In this document: one piece after another, positions 5,852 through 12,173 of the stretch | Position numbering within the stretch: position 1 is the stretch's first letter | Layout of the letters: each line of letters starts with the position of its first letter | Origin: a virus | Direction: 5' to 3' (one strand) | IMG/VR virus record: IMGVR_UViG_3300044618_000514 | Coordinates: 1 to 30,194 of that record | DNA: 30,194 nt | Notes under the pieces: model-generated | What the model saw: the letters and a program-made list of their open reading frames with translations, nothing else | Databases searched by the model: none | What the model was told of the DNA's origin: nothing | Made by a program: the position numbers and the translations under genes

Positions 5852-6066
5852 TCCAATTTCCCTTCGCGCATGTCGCGCATGTATTGTCTTATCCGCATCG
5901 GAGCGCCCGGTCCATACAGGCGTTCCGTCCTTTCTATTGCTTGGTTGACCCAAGTCTTATCTTTGTTCCATTGAAAGGTGCGAAACAACATACGAGCTTC
6001 GCCCATTTCCAGTACTCTCCTGTCTGGCAGTACATCGTCCTTTTTACGATACTTTTTCGGCAGCAT
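5848..6066 (-). CDS. small basic hypothetical protein
   Basis: 72 residues, strongly charged and helical, with a basic N-terminus (LPKKYRKKDD). A conserved-looking middle reads GEARMLFRTFQWN..KTWVNQAIE, then GAPMRIRQYMRDM. Proteins of this type, with an EAR...FR.........F motif and a closing R.YM..M, recur in phage early regions without known function. The start at 6066 overlaps the upstream gene by 23 nt. An internal ATG (MGEARM) could be used instead. Nucleic-acid binding is plausible from the charge only. Confidence 0.6.
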   Translation of the reverse strand: MLPKKYRKKDDVLPDRRVLEMGEARMLFRTFQWNKDKTWVNQAIERTERLYGPGAPMRIRQYMRDMREGKLE

Positions 6067-6229
6067 TTAAAACCCACATCTTTTTGTCTTTCTTAATTTT
6101 CTCATTTGTGGACAGATGTGCCAATACGCTGTGGACCTGTCGCCATGTCCAACCAGTAATTTCTAGCATCTCTTGGCGGGTAAGGCCGCCATGCTCAAGC
6201 AGCTTTAGCATTGCGTAAGTTCTAGTCAT
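6044..6229 (-). CDS. winged-helix DNA-binding protein
   Basis: 61 residues, essentially one winged helix-turn-helix: TYAMLKLLEHGG, then LTRQEMLEITGWTWRQVHSVLAHL with the recognition helix near 27-38, then a basic wing (KIKKDKKMWVL). It looks like a small MarR- or LexA-like half, too short for a sensor domain. ATG 6229 overlaps the upstream stop as ATGA. It may regulate the operon or take part in replication initiation. No signal in the sequence decides between these. Confidence 0.7.
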   Translation of the reverse strand: MTRTYAMLKLLEHGGLTRQEMLEITGWTWRQVHSVLAHLSTNEKIKKDKKMWVLNAAEKVS

Positions 6230-6417
6230 TTTTTCCCACCATCAATTCTGTTTTGTTTTAGATGTACACCAGTAATTCGCTTTAGCCAGCAGGACTGACA
6301 GTTCCATTTGTGACCCATATCAATCCCACCTTCTGGCGGTTTGTCAGTTTGGCATTTAGTGCAAAATTTAAATTGGTTTGCTGAGTCTGTAGCGCCCATG
6401 TCGATTGGCGGCATCAT
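6226..6417 (-). CDS. small zinc-ribbon protein
   Basis: 63 residues. Two Cys pairs, FCTKCQTDK and NCQSCWLKR, about 18 residues apart, form a zinc ribbon, followed by a basic tail ending DGGKK. Similar phage proteins are annotated only as zinc-ribbon or DksA-like. GAGG lies about 12 nt before the start, and a second in-frame ATG follows at once, so the product may lack one Met. The start overlaps the stop of the proline-rich 31-residue ORF. Confidence 0.65.
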   Translation of the reverse strand: MMPPIDMGATDSANQFKFCTKCQTDKPPEGGIDMGHKWNCQSCWLKRITGVHLKQNRIDGGKK

Positions 6418-6509
6418 AGTGGCGCATCCTCATAGTTTTCAGGGTTGAACTTAGGCTGCTTATTGCCTGTGTCTTTAGGGTTTGGAAAGGGTGGGAAAGG
6501 CCAGTTCAT
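6414..6509 (-). CDS. 31-residue proline-rich peptide
   Basis: An excellent AAGGAG lies 6 nt before the ATG at 6509. The start overlaps the stop of the DUF1376 gene as ATGA, and the stop overlaps the following start. The peptide begins MNWPFPPFPNP and ends in an acidic NYEDAPL. No fold is expected. The short acidic C-terminus with Pro near the end faintly recalls SSB-type tails, which could be a docking peptide; this is speculation. The ribosome-binding site and double overlap support translation. Confidence 0.55.
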   Translation of the reverse strand: MNWPFPPFPNPKDTGNKQPKFNPENYEDAPL

Positions 6510-7255
6510 GCTTTTCTCCTTAGTTCTGCCATCTTTGCTAGTTCGGCAAGGGTGGGTGGTCTGGTTATGCGTTCATCAGCCTTAATCTTTTCCAATGCTG
6601 CGTCTGGCTCATTTGACGGTGGAACTGTGAGCCTGATGTTGTCAGCAGGGTTTAGCTTTGGCGCTTTCTGATTGCGGACCCAGTTTCTCCATGTGGCTTG
6701 CCAATCAAGCTTCAAGCCATCCTTGCCCGGCTTGGCACACCAAAAGTCTTTGAACTGGTCTGCAACCTGTTTGGCATTGAGGTCTGGCCTTTCCTTGTTT
6801 GCCCAGTACTCCCATTCATCTGGAAGAATCCAATCATTGGCGAGGCGTGAGCCGCGCTGTGACTTCAATACTGTGTCTTGTGTCTTGTGTATTGTGTCTT
6901 GTGTAGCATTGCCTTCGGATTGCGTTCGCAATGCGTTCGCATTCTTGCCCCATCTAGCTTTAGCAGAAGCACTGGCTTTCTCAGATTTCTCGCCAATCTT
7001 AAGCATTTCTTCTACAGCCCGAGCATTTATCCATCCGTCCGCTGTGCGTTCGAAATACTCTTGCAATACGGACGCAATGCAATCGCTATGCGAACGCATA
7101 CGAATCTGTCTTGCTATTTCATCGACATCAAGTGGTAATGGCTTCTCATGGAGATAGCACCAATCAAGCATTCTTCTGAATGCAAGGTCTTCCATTTCGG
7201 AAAGGTGCGAAGTGTGACTTTGGTAGTCACCAATATTAAATTGGTAGTAATGCAT
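6506..7255 (-). CDS. DUF1376 replication protein
   Basis: 249 residues from ATG 7255, preceded by CGGGGCTGG. The N-terminal DUF1376 domain (about 1-75) shows MHYYQFNIGDYQSHTSHLS, the LAFRRMLDWCYLHEKPLP strand-helix and the WINARAVEEM closing strand. A Ser/Ala/Gln-rich linker follows at about 80-135. The C-terminal domain ends in DFWCAK..KDGLKLDWQATWRNWVRNQ, the usual last motif of phage replisome organisers. Such proteins probably bind the origin and load helicase, like lambda O. It is the best candidate for this phage's initiator; no helicase or polymerase gene is in the window. Confidence 0.8.
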   Translation of the reverse strand: MHYYQFNIGDYQSHTSHLSEMEDLAFRRMLDWCYLHEKPLPLDVDEIARQIRMRSHSDCIASVLQEYFERTADGWINARAVEEMLKIGEKSEKASASAKARWGKNANALRTQSEGNATQDTIHKTQDTVLKSQRGSRLANDWILPDEWEYWANKERPDLNAKQVADQFKDFWCAKPGKDGLKLDWQATWRNWVRNQKAPKLNPADNIRLTVPPSNEPDAALEKIKADERITRPPTLAELAKMAELRRKA

Positions 7256-7316
7256 ATCCAGCCCCGAGTTACACCCCAAAAAAGAAACGCACCGGCAGCG
7301 GGGGTGGGTCGCGTTC

Positions 7317-7337
7317 GATTGGGTAATTAGTCCAATC
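7317..7337. repeat. inverted repeat GATTGG/CCAATC
   Basis: A 6-bp perfect inverted repeat with a 9-nt loop lies in the 100-nt gap (7256-7355) before the DUF1376 gene. It is flanked by C-rich and G-rich tracts. No U-tract follows on either strand, so an operator or leader structure is more likely than a terminator. Confidence 0.35.
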
Positions 7338-7355
7338 TAGCCGGGGTTTCAAAAA

Positions 7356-7553
7356 TTATACTTTACTTGGCGACCTTCTCAAGTCCTGTCGTTTTTGTGC
7401 AACATGTCCTAAATGAAAGTAGTTGCAGTGCGGACATTTGTAGATTGACAAGCCAGTCTCCCTGCGTCTACTGCTAATCATTTCAGCAGCCTGATATGTA
7501 GGGTATTTAAACTTTCCCAAACACTGGGACTCTTTGTCTGTTGTGTATGTCAT
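7356..7553 (-). CDS. small zinc-binding protein
   Basis: 65 residues with a treble-clef-like signature: QCLGKFKYPTYQAAE, then a basic RRRETG turn, YKCPHCNYFHLGH, and a basic tail (KRQDLRRSPSK). Four potential ligands sit in CPHC.YFHLGH (two Cys, two His). Proteins of this shape are common in phage early operons and are probably DNA- or RNA-binding. ATG 7553 overlaps the upstream stop as ATGA, so coupling is likely. The 100-nt gap that follows is the largest in the operon. Confidence 0.65.
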   Translation of the reverse strand: MTYTTDKESQCLGKFKYPTYQAAEMISSRRRETGLSIYKCPHCNYFHLGHVAQKRQDLRRSPSKV

Positions 7554-7948
7554 GCTTTCCCGTAAACATTTATGTCAGCAAGCTTCTGGAGCTTCTCATT
7601 GCTTCGCATTTCAAGCAGCCTTAATGTTGACATCATATTTGCTTTTTCTTGTTTTGTAAAAATGCTTGATGGTAGCGTGATGTCCCAAGGGTCATATTTC
7701 TTTTTTTCTTGCACATTTAACTGCACTTCACGAAGCTTGTAAAAAGGAACATCTTTAGTTTCTTTGCCAAATGTTCTTTTCTCTTTGTGTGAGAACTCAA
7801 TCAAACCTTCTTCTTCTAGCTCATCGCGTATCTTTTTTACATCGACATCTTTGTAGTGCCATCTGATTGCATCACGCAATTTACGATGTGATTGTGGGCC
7901 AGCTTCTAACTTGGCAAGATACATTTGCTTGGCGTAGTAGTGTGACAA
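7550..7948 (-). CDS. hypothetical DNA-binding-like protein, first gene of the early operon
   Basis: 132 residues with TTG start at 7948, chosen because AAAGGAG lies 6 nt upstream; the frame is open to 8005 but that extension has no ribosome-binding site. Residues about 17-45 (SHRKLRDAIRWHY, then KKIRDELEEEGLIEF) look like a winged helix, followed by a basic beta wing (HKEKRTF). The C-terminal half is helical and charged (MMSTLRLLEMRSNEKLQKLAD). It could be an early regulator. A divergent promoter region lies behind it. Confidence 0.6.
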   Translation of the reverse strand: MSHYYAKQMYLAKLEAGPQSHRKLRDAIRWHYKDVDVKKIRDELEEEGLIEFSHKEKRTFGKETKDVPFYKLREVQLNVQEKKKYDPWDITLPSSIFTKQEKANMMSTLRLLEMRSNEKLQKLADINVYGKA

Positions 7949-8021
7949 TGAAATCTCCTTTGTGTTAAGGGAGCGAAGAATACCAGAGTTGCAAAAAATC
8001 AACACAACAATAAAAAAATAA

Positions 8022-8049
8022 TTTACATCTGTTAAAAATTTGATACAGT
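8022..8049 (+). promoter_or_regulatory. candidate sigma70 promoter for the second rightward operon
   Basis: TTTACA at 8022-8027 and TACAGT at 8044-8049 are separated by 16 nt in an AT-rich gap between divergent genes, 31 nt before the ATG at 8080. Both hexamers match the consensus at four or five positions. No clear leftward promoter was recognised in the same gap. Confidence 0.5.
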
Positions 8050-8079
8050 GTCAGTTCTTTAACCACAGGAGATGTCCTT

Positions 8080-8238
8080 ATGCAAACACAAGAACTGCGC
8101 CGCAAAGCGCGTTGCCTTTACAACAACAGCTTAGTTCCACAAGCTGTTAATCAATACAACCAACGCAAGTGGGTACGCTCTGTACTTCAGCTTGGCGACA
8201 AATGGTTGCTTGCAAAACAAGTTAAGCGGATTGCGTAA
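8080..8238 (+). CDS. 52-residue basic hypothetical protein
   Basis: The ATG at 8080 follows an AGGAG ribosome-binding site by 8 nt. The product is basic (MQTQELRRKARCLYNN, then QRKWVRSVLQLGDKWLLAKQVKR), helical and rich in Arg, Lys and Trp. It is plausibly a nucleic-acid-binding peptide. Small proteins of similar appearance head replication operons in other phages, from memory. The stop overlaps the next start as TAATG. First gene after the candidate promoter. Confidence 0.65.
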   Translation: MQTQELRRKARCLYNNSLVPQAVNQYNQRKWVRSVLQLGDKWLLAKQVKRIA

Positions 8239-8387
8239 TGCCACAGTTGATTGGCTTATTATGCTTTGCCGCATGGCTCACACACATATTCACATGCTTC
8301 GCCGAAGGTCTATGGGGCTTTCTGATTGCCGGAGCATTGCTATTCCCTATCGGGATACTTCACGGTTTTTACATTTGGTTTAGATGA
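8238..8387 (+). CDS. 49-residue two-pass membrane protein
   Basis: The start overlaps the previous stop in TAATG. The sequence is almost entirely hydrophobic: residues about 3-18 (QLIGLLCFAAWLTHIF) and 26-46 (WGFLIAGALLFPIGILHG) form two membrane spans joined by a short acidic turn (CFAEG). No family was recognised. It is likely co-translated with the 52-residue protein. A membrane peptide in a replication operon could be a superinfection or anchoring factor; there is no evidence for either. Confidence 0.6.
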   Translation: MPQLIGLLCFAAWLTHIFTCFAEGLWGFLIAGALLFPIGILHGFYIWFR

Positions 8388-8435
8388 GGCGTTCAGCAAG
8401 CCTTTTAATTGCTGTTTTTTTAACTGGAGAATGAA

Positions 8436-9062
8436 ATGGGATTTATTGCAAAAGATAGCGGTGGCGATGGTAACTTCAAAAAAGTTCCACCGGGCGTTTA
8501 TGTGGCTAGATGCTACTCACTCATTGACATGGGTACGCAAGTATCTGATGGTCAATATGGCGCTAAAGAACAACACAAGATTCGTATTGGATTTGAAATC
8601 TTTGGCGAGGATGACAATGGGCAACCACTGACCATCGACATGGACGGCAAAGAAATGCCTTTGACTATCAGCAAGACATACACACTGTCATTGCATGAGA
8701 AGGCTGGCCTTCGTAAAGACCTAGCTGCATGGCGTGGTCGTGACTTCACAGAAGAAGAAGCTAAAGCATTTGATGTGTCTAAGCTTGTTAACGCTTACTG
8801 CATGGTCAATGTCACAACTAGCGAAAACAATGGCAAGACATACACAAACATTGCTGGCATTACACCTCTTCCACAAGCGTTAAAAAATGCTAAACCAGCG
8901 CCTGTGCATGAGCCTGTCATGTTTGACTTGGACCAGCCTAACTGGGAAGTCTTTCAAAACTTCCATGAGAAGCTTCAAGAGTACATCAAGAAGTCTCCAG
9001 AATTTGCAGAAGCAATCAGCATGGCTGGAAGCAACGCACCTATGGAAGACGCGCCCTTCTAA
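8436..9062 (+). CDS. probable phage single-stranded DNA-binding protein
   Basis: 208 residues, GGAG 7 nt before the ATG. The N-terminal domain (about 1-135) reads as a string of beta strands: GVYVARCYSLIDMGTQ, QHKIRIGFEIFGE, MPLTISKTYTLSL, then LVNAYCMVNVTTSENNGKTYTNIAGI. That fits an OB fold. The last residues, MEDAPF, resemble the acidic -PF tip by which bacterial SSB recruits partners. Similar genes next to Gp157 are annotated as ssDNA-binding or recombination proteins. The stop overlaps the gp157 start. Function is inferred from fold appearance, tail and neighbours. Confidence 0.6.
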   Translation: MGFIAKDSGGDGNFKKVPPGVYVARCYSLIDMGTQVSDGQYGAKEQHKIRIGFEIFGEDDNGQPLTIDMDGKEMPLTISKTYTLSLHEKAGLRKDLAAWRGRDFTEEEAKAFDVSKLVNAYCMVNVTTSENNGKTYTNIAGITPLPQALKNAKPAPVHEPVMFDLDQPNWEVFQNFHEKLQEYIKKSPEFAEAISMAGSNAPMEDAPF

Positions 9063-9550
9063 TGACAAGCCTCTACCAACTCTCACACGATTTTCGCAAC
9101 CAGCTTGACGAACTCTTTGACGAGAATGGGGAGGCAACTCCCGCCTTTGAGGAGTTCCGTGTCCAGCTTGGCAACAAGATTAATCAAGTCGCTGCTTATG
9201 TACTTAACTGCGAATCTGATGCTGACCAATGCAAGCAAGCAATTGAACGCATACAGGCCCGTAGAAAAGCGTATGAGCGTAAAGTTGAAAGACTGAAGGG
9301 CTACCTAGCCGAGAACATGAAAGTGGCTGGAATCAGTGAAATTAAAGCTGTGGACAGTTCTTTTGTTGTCAAGCTTTATCCTGACCGTGATGAGTCTGTA
9401 CAGATTGATGACGGTATTGCTTTTCCTATTGAGCTTTGCAATGTAAAGCCACCGGAGCCAAGCAAGCTCAAAATCAAAGCTGCCATCCTTGCCGGAGAGC
9501 CAATAATCGGCGCAAGGATAATCACAAAAGATAGGCTAGTTATAAAATAA
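9062..9550 (+). CDS. siphovirus Gp157-family protein
   Basis: 162 residues, ATG at 9062 sharing a base with the previous stop (TAATG). The family layout is clear: MTSLYQLSHDF start, a long coiled coil (about 45-100, with AIERIQARRKAYERKVERLKGYLAENM), then a beta domain with F.VKL...ESVQIDDG...P, KPPEPSKLKIKAAILAGEPIIGARI near the end. Gp157 was first linked to phage resistance in Streptococcus thermophilus; elsewhere it sits in recombination or replication operons beside ssDNA-binding proteins, as here. A role in DNA metabolism is likely; mechanism unknown. Confidence 0.85.
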   Translation: MTSLYQLSHDFRNQLDELFDENGEATPAFEEFRVQLGNKINQVAAYVLNCESDADQCKQAIERIQARRKAYERKVERLKGYLAENMKVAGISEIKAVDSSFVVKLYPDRDESVQIDDGIAFPIELCNVKPPEPSKLKIKAAILAGEPIIGARIITKDRLVIK

Positions 9551-9617
9551 TTTTTGGGGGGAAAGCTGGCTAAACTTTCTAAGCTTGCGGACAAACGGTG
9601 AGTACCCCCACCTACAT

Positions 9618-9986
9618 ATGCAAAACACAATGCGTAATCCATATGCAGCACATGTGGACTTTAGAGATTTTGTAGGGCTTATCCCAGACAACCCATTATT
9701 TCTACCTAGCAATGTAGACATGATGGCTGAACGACATGGTCACTTTTTCATTGGAGAATGGAAAAAACCTAATGAAGGTGTCAGCAAAGGTCAGCAATTA
9801 CTTTTACAGGCATTGGCTAGAACACCTAAATTTACAGTCTTACTGATTAACGGAACAACCGATGGACCACAAACATGGGTCGGAGATTCGTTTAAGTTAG
9901 ATGAGAATCTTGAGGGAACAAAGGTCGGCAGAAACTTACAGGAACTGCAAGCCTATTATCAAAACTGGTACAAAAACATACGATAG
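9618..9986 (+). CDS. PD-(D/E)XK-like nuclease candidate
   Basis: 122 residues from ATG 9618. Asp34 in PSNVDMMAE and Glu47-Trp-Lys49 in FFIGEWKKP form a D-x12-ExK motif. A conserved-looking Gln (VSKGQQLLLQAL) and a strand FTVLLING follow, as in small PD-(D/E)XK nucleases such as VRR-NUC or resolvases. The family itself was not recognised, so this rests on motif and fold order. The start is uncertain: the frame is open to a TTG at 9585, and neither site has a good Shine-Dalgarno. A 67-nt gap separates it from gp157. Confidence 0.5.
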   Translation: MQNTMRNPYAAHVDFRDFVGLIPDNPLFLPSNVDMMAERHGHFFIGEWKKPNEGVSKGQQLLLQALARTPKFTVLLINGTTDGPQTWVGDSFKLDENLEGTKVGRNLQELQAYYQNWYKNIR

Positions 9987-9993
9987 GAAACAT

Positions 9994-10296
9994 ATGTCAT
10001 ACGCTGATGTAGAAATGAAAATTATCCAATGGTCCGAAGCCAGACGGATTATCCCCAATAGCACTCCAGAGACTCAATTGCTCAAAGCAATGTCTGAGCT
10101 TGGTGAACTGGCTGATGCCACCATTAAGCATGACCTAGGACACATTGTTGATGGCGTAGGTGATGTAATGGTCTGCCTGATTAACTATTGCGCTTTACAG
10201 GACATCAACCTAGTAAGCTGCATGGAATACGCATACAGCACCATTAAGGACCGCAAAGGCACACTGCTGCCTAATGGTGTGTTCGTCAAGGAGTAA
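9994..10296 (+). CDS. MazG-like nucleotide pyrophosphohydrolase
   Basis: 100 residues from ATG 9994, with AGGAAA 6 nt upstream. It belongs to the all-alpha NTP pyrophosphatase group, which hydrolyses nucleoside triphosphates (often dCTP, dUTP or alarmones) to monophosphate. The metal-binding motif is Glu35-x2-Glu38 in SELGELADA and Asp53-Gly-Val-Gly-Asp57 in VDGVGDVMV, followed by a helix and the KDRKGTLLPNG tail. In many phage MazG proteins the second motif starts with Glu; here it is DGVGD. The stop overlaps the converging lysozyme gene by 11 nt, with no terminator seen between them. Confidence 0.78.
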   Translation: MSYADVEMKIIQWSEARRIIPNSTPETQLLKAMSELGELADATIKHDLGHIVDGVGDVMVCLINYCALQDINLVSCMEYAYSTIKDRKGTLLPNGVFVKE

Positions 10297-10792
10297 GGAA
10301 CAAAGCTACTTCAGCTTTTCTCCGTTTAACGAGGCCCGGCAGTTCCTTGCCGCCTCCCTTTGTCCATTGCATAAAAGCTTCAGCAGCAGCTTCCCATTCT
10401 TGCCGGTTAATTTTCATCCGAATAGTAGACCGCTGAAAATTGCCCAGTCCGGCATTGTAGGCAAATGAGACACACGCATCGAAAGCCCCTTGACGATTAA
10501 GTAAAGTGGGAGCAAGTCTAAGAACACCCCGTTCAAAACTCGCGACATCATCAGCGAATAGTTTTTCGATTTCTTCTTTTGTCCAGACACGCTTGTCCTC
10601 CTGTCTTAATGGGTACTCACTTCGGAGCATCCCGGTATAACCTTCTTTTCTGACCACGGGTAATCTAATCTGGTCCTGATACAAAACATGCCCGTAACCG
10701 ATTGTCCAGATGTGAGCAGGGCATAAGTACGGCAAAGTCTTATAGCCCTCATACCGGTGCATCAAATCAGCGCCAGCTTTGCTCAATTTCAT
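10286..10792 (-). CDS. endolysin, GH24 lysozyme
   Basis: 168 residues. A T4/P22-type lysozyme that cuts peptidoglycan glycan strands. The catalytic triad spacing E-x8-(D/C)-x5-T is kept: Glu15 (RYEGYK), Cys24 in YLCPAHIWTIGYGH, Thr30. The usual Asp is a Cys, as in many natural phage lysozymes (CPAG..TIGYG type); T4 lysozyme with Cys at this site is known to stay active. The substrate-binding domain has AFDACVSFAYNAG and the C-terminal GLVKRRKAEVALF. There is no N-terminal signal-arrest segment, so export relies on the holin. ATG overlaps the holin stop as ATGA. Confidence 0.92.
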   Translation of the reverse strand: MKLSKAGADLMHRYEGYKTLPYLCPAHIWTIGYGHVLYQDQIRLPVVRKEGYTGMLRSEYPLRQEDKRVWTKEEIEKLFADDVASFERGVLRLAPTLLNRQGAFDACVSFAYNAGLGNFQRSTIRMKINRQEWEAAAEAFMQWTKGGGKELPGLVKRRKAEVALFLTP

Positions 10793-11292
10793 TTCTTAGC
10801 CCATCCGCGAGAGCCGAACCAGTAGCCAACAATAGCGCCCAGCATAGCCATTTCATCGCTAGAGAAAATGATGTCAGCAACACGAATCAAATCATCAACA
10901 TTATTAATTAAGCCCGGCTGCGTATAAGCAAACCAAGCAATTGATGCATTGATAGCGCACAACTCAATGATAAAGATGTAAGTGACTGTAGGTCTTACAG
11001 TGCCGACATAACTAGACACCCAGCCAGCAGCTTTAGCCAACACAGCTTTGTCGTGGTCATACGCTGCCACGGTCATTTCTGCATCGGTCTGCATGGAAAT
11101 CTGGTCTGTACGCAACTCTTCAATCTTTTGCTGGGCAGCAAAGCCCTGTGCAATCATCTGAAGTTCTTTTTCAGTCTGTACACGGGCAAGAGCTAACTCA
11201 TGCGCTTGGTCAGATTTATTCTGAAAGTATTCCAGCAGCTTTGGCAAGCCAGAGATGAGCAAGCCACCTAGTGTTGAAAATAGTGAAAGCAT
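10789..11292 (-). CDS. holin, GTA_holin_3TM-like
   Basis: 167 residues. Matches in layout the '3TM holin' family (PF11351): a short N-terminal hydrophobic segment (GGLLISGLPKLLEYF, about 9-23), a long charged coiled coil (25-95), then KSS/YVGTVRPTVTYIFIIELCAINASIAWF (about 97-124) containing the RPTVTY signature. A last membrane segment (MAMLGAIVGYWFGSRG, about 148-163) follows. Such holins are common next to lysozyme genes in marine and freshwater phages. ATG at 11292 shares a base with the upstream stop (TAATG), and its stop overlaps the lysozyme start. Confidence 0.85.
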   Translation of the reverse strand: MLSLFSTLGGLLISGLPKLLEYFQNKSDQAHELALARVQTEKELQMIAQGFAAQQKIEELRTDQISMQTDAEMTVAAYDHDKAVLAKAAGWVSSYVGTVRPTVTYIFIIELCAINASIAWFAYTQPGLINNVDDLIRVADIIFSSDEMAMLGAIVGYWFGSRGWAKK

Positions 11293-11441
11293 TACAGTCC
11301 AATCATTCCTAGTAGTTTATTGACAATCTTGTCTGACAAACTGTCTGGCAAGAACTTCAGTAGCCCCAAGACATACCACGCAATGCACATGCGGATAAAT
11401 ATCTTGAGGAAAAAATCAAATTGCTTTTGGTACTCATTCAT
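11292..11441 (-). CDS. 49-residue membrane protein of the lysis block
   Basis: Begins at ATG 11441, a few bases after a GAG; ends in TAATG joined to the holin start. The N-terminus is amphipathic (MNEYQKQFDFFLKIF), then one membrane span (about 11-31, IFIRMCIAWYVLGLLKFL), then PDSLSDKIVNKLLGMIGL. Single-pass size and location beside holin and lysozyme suggest a holin-like or lysis-modulating role. No family was recognised, and position is the only functional evidence. Confidence 0.6.
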   Translation of the reverse strand: MNEYQKQFDFFLKIFIRMCIAWYVLGLLKFLPDSLSDKIVNKLLGMIGL

Positions 11442-11523
11442 TACTCAAACATGAATGAACAACTATCCAAAAAAAATAGTTCAAAGGAACCGCAGACCAA
11501 AGCAATACATCAAAGTATGTCAT
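11434..11523 (-). CDS. 29-residue hydrophobic peptide
   Basis: ATG 11523 overlaps the upstream stop as ATGA, with GGAAGG about 8 nt before it. The stop TGA lies 8 nt inside the next gene. The peptide is almost wholly hydrophobic (FDVLLWSAVPLNYFFWIVVHS) with a short polar end (CLSNE). The double overlap, ribosome-binding site and lysis neighbourhood make translation likely. It may be a tiny membrane-active peptide. Function is unproven. Confidence 0.5.
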   Translation of the reverse strand: MTYFDVLLWSAVPLNYFFWIVVHSCLSNE

Positions 11524-12020
11524 CGACCACACCTTCCTTTAACGCACAACTCACCTATTTCGGCAATACCCCAGCCTACTGCACCTAAGAACATCACAAG
11601 AATCACAATGCCAAAAGCCCATGCCAACTGTTCGGCTTCGTCTTCTTTTTTCTTTTTTTCAGCAGCTTTTAAATCTGCCATCTCTTTGGCATCATCTCTA
11701 TCCATTTCAGCTTGACGAGCCTTTGCTGCATTCCAGACATCAATCCGTCCGGTCTGCATAAAGAGCATCTTTAACTGCTCCTCAAACCGCTTGGCCTCAT
11801 CAAGCGCCATCTCAATCTGTAATGCTGCACCAAGGTTAGATTTACCCCCAGTACGCTTTGCCTGAAGCATTGCCTTAGTAGCAGTGCTTTGAGCATCAAA
11901 CATCCGGGAGATTGAAGGAGCCAATCCAGCTAGGTCAGTTGCAACCTTGCTTGCTTTCTTAACAACACTGATTGCTGTTTGCAATCCTTCTAGTGCCGTG
12001 ATTGGGTCTATTGGAATCAT
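11520..12020 (-). CDS. coiled-coil protein with C-terminal membrane anchor
   Basis: 166 residues from ATG 12020, where the upstream stop overlaps as ATGA and GGTAG lies upstream; the frame is open to 12041. Three parts: a helical N-terminal region (PIDPITALEGLQTAISVVKKAS, about 2-45), a long charged coiled coil with a KKKK run (about 55-130), and one membrane span (LAWAFGIVILVMFLGAVGWGIAEI, about 131-154), ending in a short Cys-containing basic tail. Topology resembles lysis accessory or Rz-like i-spanin proteins turned tail-first, but no spanin signature is visible. Occurs in the lysis block; role unknown. Confidence 0.6.
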   Translation of the reverse strand: MIPIDPITALEGLQTAISVVKKASKVATDLAGLAPSISRMFDAQSTATKAMLQAKRTGGKSNLGAALQIEMALDEAKRFEEQLKMLFMQTGRIDVWNAAKARQAEMDRDDAKEMADLKAAEKKKKEDEAEQLAWAFGIVILVMFLGAVGWGIAEIGELCVKGRCGR

Positions 12021-12160
12021 TTCCGCTCTACCTTTTTCCATTCAAGACATATAACTTTTCTGTTATATACATCACCCGTCCATGTCCAACGGATGCAACG
12101 ATATTCTGTCTTGTCAGAAGCTAGTGTTGCAGAAAAAAATAAAAGTAAAAGCCACCGCAT
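12017..12160 (-). CDS. 47-residue secreted peptide
   Basis: A short ORF in the gap between the small XhlA-like gene and the coiled-coil gene. It has a clear signal peptide: MRWLLLLFFSATLAS followed by a charged mature part (DKTEYRCIRWTWTGDVYN, then VICLEWKKVERK) with two cysteines about 16 apart that could form a disulfide. Length of the mature part is about 32 residues. The stop overlaps the next start as ATGA. Proteins with the W-T-W-T-G-D-V-x-N-R-K-V-x-C pattern are familiar from other aquatic phages by memory only. A periplasmic role in lysis, for example as an o-spanin partner, is possible; no lipobox is seen. Confidence 0.6.
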   Translation of the reverse strand: MRWLLLLFFSATLASDKTEYRCIRWTWTGDVYNRKVICLEWKKVERK

Positions 12161-12173
12161 GATGGCTTCATAT

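Noticed and set aside
8384-8434. A 16-codon ORF (ATG overlapping the preceding stop, ending at the next gene's ribosome-binding site)
   Set aside because: It overlaps both neighbours neatly, but 16 residues, no own ribosome-binding site and no recognisable feature make chance or a mere coupling sequence more likely.
12132-12168. Hairpin AAGCCA-loop-TGGCTT followed on the minus strand by a long T-rich run, looking like an intrinsic terminator
   Set aside because: The T-rich run encodes the Leu/Phe signal peptide of the 47-residue ORF at 12017-12160, and the operon continues with ATGA overlap after it. The U-run is also interrupted by A and C.
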